From contig CAIXSC010000838.1 in assembly GCA_903921945.1 (NCBI GenBank), positions 1-17,151 of the forward strand: a stretch of 17,151 nt of DNA. The letters are read 5' to 3'. The position numbers and the translations under genes are program-made. This document shows, in pieces, positions 1-7,500 of this stretch (within the stretch, counting starts at the first letter, position 1; every line of letters starts with the position of its first letter). This stretch comes from an uncultured Planctomycetaceae bacterium (GTDB lineage: Bacteria; Planctomycetota; Planctomycetia; Pirellulales; Pirellulaceae). The notes below the pieces were generated by a model. It made no database searches and had not been told where the DNA came from. It saw only the letters and a program-made list of their open reading frames with translations.

Positions 1-161
1 ATCGCCCGCAATCGCTGGGCAATCCATTCCCGGCGATGGTCCAGCTCCAGTCCGCCAGTGGTGCGATCGCGGAAAGAACTCCGGCGAACACAGCGACTAC
101 TGCAGTGGTAAGTGCCGACTCGCTTCTCATCAATAAGCCGTCGGCGCGTACTACGGGGCAT
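1..161 (-). CDS. Y1/REP-associated (IS200-like) transposase-like protein, N-terminus only
   Basis: Partial gene reading leftwards off the window; only the first 53 codons are present. The start is the ATG at 161-159. A strong Shine-Dalgarno (GAGAAGGAGA on the minus strand, 178-169) sits 7 nt before it. The peptide begins MPRSTRRRLIDEKRVGTYHC, continues with S-S-R-C-V-R-R and then D-H-R-R-E-W-I-A-Q-R-L. The pattern Y-H-C-x-S-R-C-V-R-R followed by H-R-R-x-W-I-x-x-R-L is what I recall from planctomycete proteins of the Y1 transposase/RAYT group (single-strand DNA nucleases with an HUH motif and a catalytic tyrosine). The HUH motif and tyrosine would lie beyond the left edge, so activity cannot be judged. 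Many homologues are domesticated single copies rather than mobile. Family recognised from memory of the motif, not by a search. Confidence 0.6.
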   Translation of the reverse strand, partial: MPRSTRRRLIDEKRVGTYHCSSRCVRRSSFRDRTTGGLELDHRREWIAQRLRA

Positions 162-439
162 GGGGAAGTCTCCTTCTCCCAAAGAACATGCCCCACGCAT
201 GACATCACTTGTCGGTCCAAGACGAAGACGAAGCTGAAGCCGAAGCCAAGCGGAATCGGATCGGAAATCGAACGGGCCGAATCCGAACGTGCCGAATCGC
301 CATCGACCCATCCACTCCAATGGCCAGCCTACGACTTCGCAGGAATGTTTCGCAGCAGCCCGCCATTGGACCAGAGCGCAAGCGGAAGAAATCCCGGATT
401 TTCCCAGAAAAACCGCTTTACCAATTGAGGGCTCGCTCG

Positions 440-460
440 CCGGATTCGTGAATAATCCGG
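440..460. promoter_or_regulatory. Inverted repeat upstream of the trxB promoter
   Basis: CCGGATT (440-446) and AATCCGG (454-460) form a perfect 7-bp inverted repeat around a 7-nt loop. It lies 24 nt upstream of the TATAAT box and next to the expected -35 position. It could be a protein-binding operator, or a terminator for readthrough from the left, though no T-tract follows. Function is inferred from position only. Confidence 0.35.
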
Positions 461-484
461 GCTTCGGTCGAGACGCTCGGCCGC

Positions 485-490
485 TATAAT
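485..490 (+). promoter_or_regulatory. Probable -10 box of trxB
   Basis: A perfect TATAAT. A -35 match 16-17 nt upstream is poor (around TTCGGT, 463-468). Transcription from here would start near 497 and leave a leader of about 50 nt before the GTG at 549. The ATG at 489 lies inside this hexamer, so it could not be translated from this promoter. Confidence 0.45.
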
Positions 491-548
491 GCCGCCCCAT
501 TCCAGGTTTCGAATTCCAGGTTGCGAATCCGAAAGCGAGACAAGTGCC

Positions 549-1607
549 GTGGTGGAACAGGTAGTGGTGATTGGCAGCGGGCCGGCGGGATGGTCGGCGG
601 CGATTTATGCGGCGCGGGCCAGCTTGAATCCGCTGGTTTTCGAGGGCACGCCGCAGCCGGACATGATTCCGCTGGGGCAGCTCGCGTTTACCACCGAAGT
701 CGAAAACTATCCGGGGTTTCCGGTTGGCAATGTGCGGGCGTTTATCGAGTCGGCGGTGGCGGCGGACCGGCACTTCAACCTGCCGCCGGTTCCGAAGGGC
801 CATGTCAAGGACGGAGCGCCGCACTACGCCGTGCAGGGTGTCGAATTGGTTGAATTGATGAAGCAGCAGGCGATCAACTTTGGAACTCGCATCGTCGGCG
901 ATGACGTGATCGACATCGACGTGACGAGCCGGCCGTTCAAGGTGATTTCGCGGGACAATCCGCCCGTGGAAACGCGAACCGTGATCGTCGCTACGGGCGC
1001 GCGGGCGAACTACATCGGCCTACCGTCCGAGGATCGATTCAAGAATCGCGGAGTCAGCGCCTGCGCGGTGTGTGACGGCGCGTTGCCGCGGTTCCGCAAC
1101 CAGCCGCTGGCCGTGGTGGGTGGCGGCGACTCGGCGGTGGAAGAGGCCACATACCTTTCGAAGTTGGCTTCCAAGGTTTACTTGATTCATCGCCGCGACC
1201 AATTGCGGGCCTCGAAAATCATGCAGGAGCGGGCGCTGTCGAATCCAAAGATCGAGCCGGTGTGGAACTCGGTCGTCGACGAGTGCCTGGGCGACGACAA
1301 ACAAGGGCTCACCGCGCTGAGACTCAAAAGCACGCTCGACGGTTCGACTCGCGACTTGCCGGTCACCGGCATGTTCGTGGCGATCGGACACACACCGAAC
1401 ACCGCGTTTTTGAACGGCAAGCTCGAGGTGAATGACAAGGGCTATCTGCGATTGAGCCGCCCGTTCCGCACTTGGACCAGCATCGAGGGGATTTTCGCGG
1501 CGGGCGATGTCGCGGACGATTACTATCGGCAGGCGATCACGTCCGCAGGCAGCGGCTGCATGGCCGCCTTGGATGCCGAACGGTGGCTTGCCGAACATGG
1601 CCATTGA
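549..1607 (+). CDS. trxB: Thioredoxin-disulfide reductase
   Basis: NADPH-dependent FAD flavoenzyme that reduces thioredoxin in the cytoplasm. With the chosen GTG start (352 aa), the FAD-binding motif GSGPAG is at residues 9-14. The redox-active pair is C172-A-V-C175 followed by D-G. The NADPH site VVGGGDSAVEEATYL and the H-R-R motif follow, and the C-terminal FAD motif is GIFAAGDVADDYYRQAITSAG. GTG549 gives the usual short N-terminus (VVEQVVVIGSG) with GCGAGA upstream; an in-frame ATG at 489 overlaps the -10 box and adds 20 unconserved residues. The enzyme is longer than usual (about 310-330 aa): the active-site cysteines lie about 40 residues later than in E. coli TrxB (C135/C138). The extra stretch follows the E-N-Y-P-G-F-P motif in the first FAD domain (about residues 75-115). 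Certain of family; the start is probable. Confidence 0.95.
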   Translation: MVEQVVVIGSGPAGWSAAIYAARASLNPLVFEGTPQPDMIPLGQLAFTTEVENYPGFPVGNVRAFIESAVAADRHFNLPPVPKGHVKDGAPHYAVQGVELVELMKQQAINFGTRIVGDDVIDIDVTSRPFKVISRDNPPVETRTVIVATGARANYIGLPSEDRFKNRGVSACAVCDGALPRFRNQPLAVVGGGDSAVEEATYLSKLASKVYLIHRRDQLRASKIMQERALSNPKIEPVWNSVVDECLGDDKQGLTALRLKSTLDGSTRDLPVTGMFVAIGHTPNTAFLNGKLEVNDKGYLRLSRPFRTWTSIEGIFAAGDVADDYYRQAITSAGSGCMAALDAERWLAEHGH

Positions 1608-1651
1608 GCGGCGGGCGTGCCTTCGTGGCGATGGCGGTGATCACAGCGCGA

Positions 1652-1761
1652 AGCGACAGTCATGCGGAGCGACAGTAAGGCAAGGCGACAGTAAGGCAAG
1701 GCGACAGTAAGGCGAAGCGACGGTTGGGCGAAGCGACGGTTGGGCGAAGCGACAACAAGGG
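1652..1761. repeat. 16-bp tandem array upstream of the MFS gene
   Basis: Six full units at 1652, 1668, 1684, 1700, 1716 and 1732, plus a 14-nt partial unit at 1748-1761. The unit is close to AGCGACAGTAAGGCAA; units 5 and 6 are identical to each other (AGCGACGGTTGGGCGA), and the first is the most diverged. The array starts 44 nt after the trxB stop. Its last partial unit ends in AAGGG, the Shine-Dalgarno of the following gene. There are no spacers between units, so it is not a CRISPR. Confidence 0.9.
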
Positions 1762-1768
1762 ACCGCAC

Positions 1769-3295
1769 ATGGGCATGCACCACTTTGACAGTTCCCCCGA
1801 TACGGGCGCGGACAGCGGCGACAATCGGCCGTGGTATGCGTCGATGAACCGTTATCACTGGTTTGTGTTGGTGGTGGCCGCGCTCGGTTGGTTGTTCGAC
1901 TGCCTCGACCAACAACTGTTCATTTTGGCTCGCCCCCAGGCGATGGCCGACCTGTTGAAGGACTACAAGGCCGATCCGAACTACGATTTCGCGTTTTGGT
2001 CCCGCACGTTTGGCGACATCTCAACGAGTGTTTTCATCGCGGGTTGGGCAACGGGCGGCCTGGTTTTCGGGATGCTCGGCGATCGCATCGGCCGTGCGAA
2101 AACGATGCTCATCACGATCCTGCTGTACTCGCTATTCACAGGATTGAGCGCGTTTTCCATCACCGTGTACGACTTCGCCTTCTATCGATTCCTCACGGGT
2201 CTGGGCGTCGGCGGCGAATTCGCGGTCGGCGTGGCGTTGGTCGCCGAGGTGATGCCTTCGCGAGCCCGCACGCAGTCGCTCGCCTTGCTCCAGGCATTCT
2301 CCGCGTTTGGCAACATCAGCGCGGCGTTCATCAATCTGGGCTTAGGGTTGGCGGAGGGCGAGGGGATGCAGGCGAGTCCTTGGCGGATCATGTTTTGCAT
2401 TGGCGCCCTGCCAGCCCTCTTAGCGTTGGTGATTCGCCGCAAATTGAAGGAACCGGAACGCTGGGAGCAAGCCTCGCACACCGGCGCGGTGGAAAAGCAA
2501 CTGGGGTCGTATCGCGAGCTTTTCCGCGAGCCGACCTTGCGGAAGCATGCCCTCCTGGGCTTGGCCTTGGCCTGTTCGGGCGTGATCGGTTTGTGGGCGG
2601 TCGGTTTTTACACGCCGGACTTGATTCGCGAAGTGCAACTGAAACCGATCACGGCGCAGGTTTTCGAGCGGCAGATCGCGGCAGCCAAAAGCGGTGGCGA
2701 CAGCGACCCCGCGAAAATCGAACAGCTATTCGACCTCTGGAAGGCGGGCAAGTACGCCAAGCCCCCGGAAGAGCTCAGTGCGGTGAAGGAAGCGGTGGAA
2801 AAGGAAGTCAAACCCATTCTCACCGCGAATCAAAGCTTCACTTCGATCGCCATCAATGTCGGAGCGTTTTTCGGGATGTTTGGCTTCGGCATGCTCTCGC
2901 AGGTGATCGGCCGCAAGCCAACGTTCGCCATCGCGCTGCTTGCCGCGTTCTTCACCACGTTGACCGTCTTTTACGTCTTGGAAGAATTCTGGCAAATCTG
3001 GGTGCTCGTCCCGATCATGGGCTTTTGCCAACTATCGCTGTTCGGCGGTTACGCGATCTATTTCCCGGAACTGTTCCCCACACGCTTGCGATCGACGGGC
3101 ACGAGCTTCTGCTACAACGTCGGCCGGTTCCTGGCCGCGCTTGGTCCGCTAGTGAAGATCGGACTGAACTACCTGTTCTCCGGCACCGCCGAACCGATGC
3201 GGTACGCGGGCATGACGATGTGCGGCGTGTTCTTGATCGGGCTTATGGTGCTGCCGTTCCTGCCGGAAACCAAGGGTAGACCGCTTCCCGAGTAG
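1769..3295 (+). CDS. MFS transporter, sugar/organic-acid:H+ symporter-like
   Basis: A 508-residue inner-membrane transporter of the major facilitator superfamily, about 12 membrane segments. An aromatic/acidic N-terminus is followed by a first helix containing FDCLDQQLFILARP. The cytoplasmic motif A, GDRIGRAKTM, is near residues 103-112. The C-terminal half has FPELFPTRLRSTG followed by SFCYNVGRFLAALGP, and the protein ends near PETKG. These signatures resemble the sialate/aromatic-acid symporter branch, but the substrate cannot be read. A hydrophilic stretch of about 70 residues (about 287-360, rich in K, E and A) lies between helices 7 and 8, unusual for MFS. Start ATG1769 is preceded by AAGGGA with good spacing; an upstream in-frame TTG at 1724 would put the 16-bp repeats, which are not a multiple of three, into the protein. 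Downstream gap to the DedA gene is 88 nt. Confidence 0.9.
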   Translation: MGMHHFDSSPDTGADSGDNRPWYASMNRYHWFVLVVAALGWLFDCLDQQLFILARPQAMADLLKDYKADPNYDFAFWSRTFGDISTSVFIAGWATGGLVFGMLGDRIGRAKTMLITILLYSLFTGLSAFSITVYDFAFYRFLTGLGVGGEFAVGVALVAEVMPSRARTQSLALLQAFSAFGNISAAFINLGLGLAEGEGMQASPWRIMFCIGALPALLALVIRRKLKEPERWEQASHTGAVEKQLGSYRELFREPTLRKHALLGLALACSGVIGLWAVGFYTPDLIREVQLKPITAQVFERQIAAAKSGGDSDPAKIEQLFDLWKAGKYAKPPEELSAVKEAVEKEVKPILTANQSFTSIAINVGAFFGMFGFGMLSQVIGRKPTFAIALLAAFFTTLTVFYVLEEFWQIWVLVPIMGFCQLSLFGGYAIYFPELFPTRLRSTGTSFCYNVGRFLAALGPLVKIGLNYLFSGTAEPMRYAGMTMCGVFLIGLMVLPFLPETKGRPLPE

Positions 3296-3366
3296 TCGCG
3301 AGGCGGACAGAGTCGCGGCGCCGGACTGGCTCGCTCGGCCTCTGTCACGAGCGAGCGTGGCGGTTC

Positions 3367-3373
3367 AAGGAGG
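3367..3373 (+). promoter_or_regulatory. Ribosome-binding site deciding the dedA start
   Basis: AAGGAGG, a full Shine-Dalgarno match, lies 10 nt before ATG3384. It rules against the in-frame GTG at 3357, which lies upstream of it. Confidence 0.75.
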
Positions 3374-3383
3374 AACCCGAGGC

Positions 3384-4037
3384 ATGTTCGACGCGGTGCT
3401 CAAGCTGATCGACTTCATCCGTCATATTGATCGGCATTTGGCGGAACTAACCCAGCAATACGGCGAGTGGACCTACGCGATCCTGTTCGGCATCGTCTTT
3501 CTAGAGACGGGTGTCGTGGTGACCCCGTTCCTGCCAGGAGATTCGCTCTTGTTCGCCGCCGGCGCGATCGCCTCGCTGGGGTCGCTCGACGTCTGGTTGC
3601 TGGGCGTCCTCTTGATCATCGCGGCCATCCTCGGCGACACGGCGAACTACCACTTCGGAAAGTTTCTCGGGCCGCGGGTGTTGCGCGGCGAGAAGAGTTG
3701 GCTGTTCCACCGCAAGCATTTGGATCGGACGAACGCGTTCTTTGAAAAGTACGGAGCGAAGACGATCATCCTCGCGCGATTCGTGCCGATCGTCCGGACC
3801 TTCGCGCCGTTCGTCGCCGGGGTGGGCGCGATGCGCTACGGCCGGTTTCTCGCGTATAACGTGGTCGGGGCGGTAATCTGGGTCGCGATCTTCTTGACGG
3901 CCGGCTATCTTTTCGGCCAACACCCCGTCGTCAAACGCAATTTCAGCCTCGTAATCCTCGGCATCATCGTGGTGTCGGTGTTGCCGATGGCGTGGGAAGC
4001 CGCCCAAGCCTGGCGCGCCCGTCCGCGAGCCCAGTGA
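3384..4037 (+). CDS. DedA/SNARE-associated family membrane protein
   Basis: A 217-residue polytopic inner-membrane protein of the DedA family, whose members are implicated in lipid-carrier (undecaprenyl phosphate) flipping and proton-dependent membrane homeostasis. The four residues known to be essential in E. coli YqjA/YghB are present at a constant +2 offset: E41 and D53 in FLETGVVVTPFLPGDSLLFA, and R132 and R138 in ILARFVPIVRTFAPFVAG. The intervening GDTANYHFGKFLG and the C-terminal helices (about residues 145-205) are typical. Length equals the family norm. The start follows a perfect AAGGAGG. It lies 88 nt after the MFS gene on the same strand and may be co-transcribed with it; no functional link between the two is evident. 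Whether it moves lipid carrier or another lipid cannot be told from sequence. Confidence 0.93.
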   Translation: MFDAVLKLIDFIRHIDRHLAELTQQYGEWTYAILFGIVFLETGVVVTPFLPGDSLLFAAGAIASLGSLDVWLLGVLLIIAAILGDTANYHFGKFLGPRVLRGEKSWLFHRKHLDRTNAFFEKYGAKTIILARFVPIVRTFAPFVAGVGAMRYGRFLAYNVVGAVIWVAIFLTAGYLFGQHPVVKRNFSLVILGIIVVSVLPMAWEAAQAWRARPRAQ

Positions 4038-4177
4038 CTTCGGCTCAATCACGCAGCCGACTCAGCGTAAGCCGATCAGTGGACGGGCAAACGAGGTTTC
4101 AACCGGGCCTCCATTGCGTTGACGAGCAACATTCCAATCCCATTCTCGCGCAGTTCCGCGCTCTGTGCCTCCGCGCT

Positions 4178-4201
4178 GCGCCACTATGCCCCAGGTGGCG
4201 C
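4178..4201. repeat. 7-bp stem inverted repeat
   Basis: GCGCCAC and GTGGCGC pair perfectly around the 10-nt loop TATGCCCCAG. No T-tract follows on either strand, so a simple intrinsic terminator is unlikely. It could act at RNA level in the dedA 3' region. Confidence 0.35.
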
Positions 4202-4422
4202 TATGGCTCCGGGCCTCCATGAGATCCTCTGTCGTGGAGCGACCGCGAGTCCGGCGGGCACGTCTTTTGTGAGACCGGGGCGATTGGGCGGCTTTGGAAG
4301 CGATCGCGGTTCGATTTTGGACATTTCGTGCGGGTGGAACTCGAGCCGTCCGCCGCAGGGTGCCGATCAGCAAGCGATACGGTCTGGAGCGTCTGTCGCC
4401 GTTTGTTTTGCTTGGAACCGGC

Positions 4423-4438
4423 ACGGCATCGATGCCGT
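4423..4438. promoter_or_regulatory. Perfect 16-nt palindrome, possible operator
   Basis: ACGGCATCGATGCCGT is identical to its reverse complement. It lies 38 bp upstream of the TTGACA box of the large propeller gene, a common place for a dimeric regulator site. No regulator is identified. Confidence 0.35.
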
Positions 4439-4476
4439 TCGAGTCCAAGAGCGCCTAATCCTTGACCTTTGTCGGG

Positions 4477-4504
4477 TTGACAGCTAGCATTTCGGACCGA
4501 TAGC
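4477..4504 (+). promoter_or_regulatory. Candidate promoter of the propeller gene
   Basis: TTGACA (4477-4482) is a perfect -35 hexamer. With a 16-nt spacer, the -10 position holds GATAGC (4499-4504), only a partial match. The transcript would start about 20 nt before ATG4531. Uncertain because of the weak -10. Confidence 0.35.
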
Positions 4505-4530
4505 TCTCCTCCTGGGACGGGGTCCGAATC

Positions 4531-7500
4531 ATGAAGTCGCTTCGCAAACTGGCCGTTCTCCTTTCCCTACGCTCTTCGGGGAAAGTTACGCCCTCGCTGG
4601 CTGGCGTACCCTCGCTAGCTGGGGAGCTGATGGGGGAATCGAGCGGCGGAACGCGGCATGTCAGGCGGGCAGGCCGGTCAAAGGCGAAGGCCGATCGGCG
4701 ACGCGTTCATCGGTCCATGAGTGACCTTGAACGGCTCGAAGGGCGTTCGGTGCTCGCGGCGAGCCTCTTCGCGGGACTACCGGAGGCGTTGCCCCGTTTC
4801 GACACAGTCGGGGACGTCAAAGATTTCCTGGTTCAGAAGGCACTCAAGGATTACGCGTACCAGTTCGGGCAGCCAACCTATGGCTACTACCCGATGATGA
4901 TGAACGACGCGGTCTCGTCGACAGACCTTCGGGCTCCCTCGTCGAATAACAGTGCCGCCGGTTCCGTCGTCCCTGAGCATTCGACCACGAACAATCAAGT
5001 CGCTGGCGTCGACGAAGCCGATTTGGTCGAAACGGATGGTCGCTACCTGTACGTCGCCCGCAACGGCGAGGTCGCGATCGTCTCCGCGTTGTCGGGTATC
5101 TCCAGCGACGCGGGCATGGAGGTTGTCTCGCGAATTCTGATCCAGGGCAACGTGGTTGGTGAATTCCTGGCGGGAGACCGGTTGACGGTCATTTCCACGC
5201 AGTGGCACGGATGGGGCGTTGACCCGATGTTCGGGCGGATGGCCGTCGCTGATTTGCCGTACTCGCCTTCGATGCAATCCCAGTCGGCGGTCACTGTTTC
5301 GGTCTTCGACGTTGGTGATCCCTCGACCCCAACGCTGCTCGAACAAACGAAGATGGACGGCGAGTTCCTGGAAGCGCGGGCGATTGGCGACAAAGTGTTC
5401 GTCATCGTCAGCAATAGCGACTTGGCGTTGCCGCCTCCACGGATGATCTGTGCCGACCCCGGAACCGAACCGATTCCGCCTGAAGGTATTCCTCCCGCAG
5501 GTATTCCGTTCGAGGGCGATCCGGGAGTTTTCGACGGTAGCGACGGTAGCGACGGCACGAACAGCGGCATCTACGGCGGTGCGGATGGCGCTGCCGGCGA
5601 GGCCGATCCCGAAATTGAATGGGCATCCGAGGAATATGAGCCGATCGCGTTCGCCAGCAAGCCGGGCACCGAACCGGTGTTCCGCACCTTCGGTGGCGGT
5701 TTGATGATGGCGGAACCGATGGTCATGGACGCGATGCCGACCGGGCGGTTCGCTTATTGGGAGGGGCCCTCCTGCGTTTACGAGGATCGCGACGCGTACC
5801 TGACGGGGATCAAGCCGCGACTCGACGCGATCATCGACGGACTTTTGCCGCAGTATTCGACCGTCGACGGACAGTTCGCGTTCGTGCGCGGCGGATCGCT
5901 GCACGAACCGGGCGACATCATTCGGCCCGTGAACGATGAGACCGCGCGACTGATGAGTGTCGTGTCGTTTGACGTGTTCGACGACCAAGCGGGCCCGATC
6001 GCGGCGGAAGCCATTCCAACGTCGTGGGCGAGCGCGTTCCTTGCCACGGCGGACCATTTGTACGTTTTCGAAAACGATTATTCCAACCTCGGGTCCGGGC
6101 AATCGACCGACATCCTCCAGTTCACTTGGAATACGGCGACTGGCGAGGTCCGCGCCACGGCCTCCGGTACCGTCCCTGGCTCGACGCTCAGCCAGTTTTC
6201 CGCCGACGAACACGAAGGCCATCTCCGAGTCGCCACCACGATGTCCAACTTTTCCGACATCGGTTGGTCGGCCGAGAATGCCGTCTATGTGCTCGAAGCC
6301 CGCGGTTCGGAACTCGCCGTGGTCGGCTCGGTCACCGGCATCGCGCCGGACGAAACGATCCGCTCCGTGCGCTTCGCGGGCGATCGCGGGTTTGTTGTTA
6401 CGTTCCGACAGATTGATCCATTCTTCACGCTGGACCTGAGCGATCCGACCCAACCGAAGGTCGTGGGTGAGCTGAAGATCCCGGGTTATTCCAGCTACTT
6501 GCAGGTGCTCGACGACACCCACGTTGTCGGCATCGGGCGGGTCGACATTGGCGACTGGCAATGGCGGGTTCAGGTCTCCGTGTTTGATGTCAGCAACTTT
6601 GCCGATCCGCGGCGAATAGGCTTGTACACATTCGACGAAACCGTCATGGGTTCGCCGGCCGAATGGGAGCATCTAGCGTTCCTGTGGGTGCCGTCGCTCA
6701 AATTGCTCGCGTTCCCCGTAAACGCTGGTCGCTCGACGGCGCCCGAGGGAAGCCTCCCGTACGAAGAGCCGATCCTGATCGAGGATGGCTCTTTTATCGG
6801 CGACTCGATCGTCGGTGGCGACATGACTGACGCCCTGATCGCCGACGGCGAAGACGACGGTTCGTCCAGCGATAACTCGGATGCCAGTGGCGACACTGAT
6901 GGCGGCGACACCGATTACGGCGAAACCGATTACGGCGACACTGATGTCGGCAACACCGGTGATGGATACGCCGAGGATGGCTCGGGCCTGATGGAAAAGG
7001 GCGAGCCGATGATGTTCACAACGACCTCGATGCCGCTGGATTATTGGTACTCTCAGTACGAGGATCTTTCCGGCCTGGCTTTCTTGCGGGTCGATTTTGA
7101 TGCGGCTGACGAGTCATCGGGTTTGGTGTTCGAAGGCATTGTGCAGCAGCGGGGCACGGTTCGAAGCGTTTGGATTGGCGACCATGTGTACGCGGTCGCG
7201 CCGAGCGGAATTCTGGCGCTGGACGCGTCCGCCGGCCATGAACTGGCCGGTAGCTTGGATCTTGGCCCCGAGCCAGGAGCCTTCGAGAATCCGATCCTTT
7301 TCCCCGCCGTTTACTGGCGCGGTATGGAACCGCTCATGGCCAGCGCTGGCCAATCCGTGGAGACCTCGGCGGATACGTCCGTGGTCGATCCGGCCGCGAG
7401 CCCTTCGCCGTGGGATGACACGACATTGTCTGACGTCTTGCGAATCGCGATCGAGGATCTAGCCACACAGTTGGAGACGCCGCCAGACAGCATTCGGCTG

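Larger units (their letters stand above)
162..548. other. Divergent intergenic region between transposase-like gene and trxB
   Basis: No convincing gene. Bases about 220-300 are low-complexity and purine-rich (GACGAAGACGAAGC, GAAGCCGAAGCC, then repeated GAATC/GAACG blocks). The right end holds a 7-bp hairpin (440-460) and a perfect TATAAT (485-490) that probably serve trxB. The motif CCGGATT occurs at 394-400 and again as the left arm of the hairpin. Confidence 0.6.
4038..4530. other. Intergenic region with hairpin, palindrome and promoter
   Basis: No supported gene. It holds a perfect 7-bp inverted repeat with a 10-nt loop (GCGCCAC 4178-4184 / GTGGCGC 4195-4201), a 16-nt perfect palindrome (4423-4438) and a consensus -35 box (4477-4482). 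A weak 5-bp stem follows the dedA stop (CGGCT 4041-4045 / AGCCG 4055-4059) with no T-tract. Confidence 0.6.

Noticed and set aside
1..130. Minus-strand frame starting at 130 with a hydrophobic, signal-peptide-like N-terminus
   Set aside because: It overlaps, in another frame, the transposase-like gene that has a strong Shine-Dalgarno and a recognisable motif; this frame has no ribosome-binding site.
36..428. Plus-strand open frame of 130 codons at the left edge
   Set aside because: Composition follows the low-complexity spacer, there is no recognisable domain, and it lies antisense to the better-supported minus-strand gene.
489..548. ATG at 489 as the start of thioredoxin reductase
   Set aside because: It overlaps the perfect TATAAT and adds 20 residues not expected in the family; GTG549 fits better, though this is not proven.
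1652..1761. CRISPR array
   Set aside because: Units are contiguous without spacers; the same holds for 8335-8416 and 9104-9195.
1724..1768. TTG at 1724 as the start of the MFS transporter
   Set aside because: It lies inside the 16-bp array, whose copy-number changes would shift the frame; ATG1769 has a proper AAGGGA.
4041..4059. Terminator after the dedA-family gene
   Set aside because: Only a 5-bp stem and no T-tract.
4119..4487. Open frame of 122 codons in the spacer before the propeller gene
   Set aside because: No ribosome-binding site or recognisable motif, composition like spacer, and it crosses the palindrome and the -35 box.
4777..6672. Minus-strand open frame of 631 codons opposite the propeller gene
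   Set aside because: It is a mirror of GC-rich coding sequence: Arg/Val/His-rich with no recognisable domain, while the plus strand shows clear propeller motifs.
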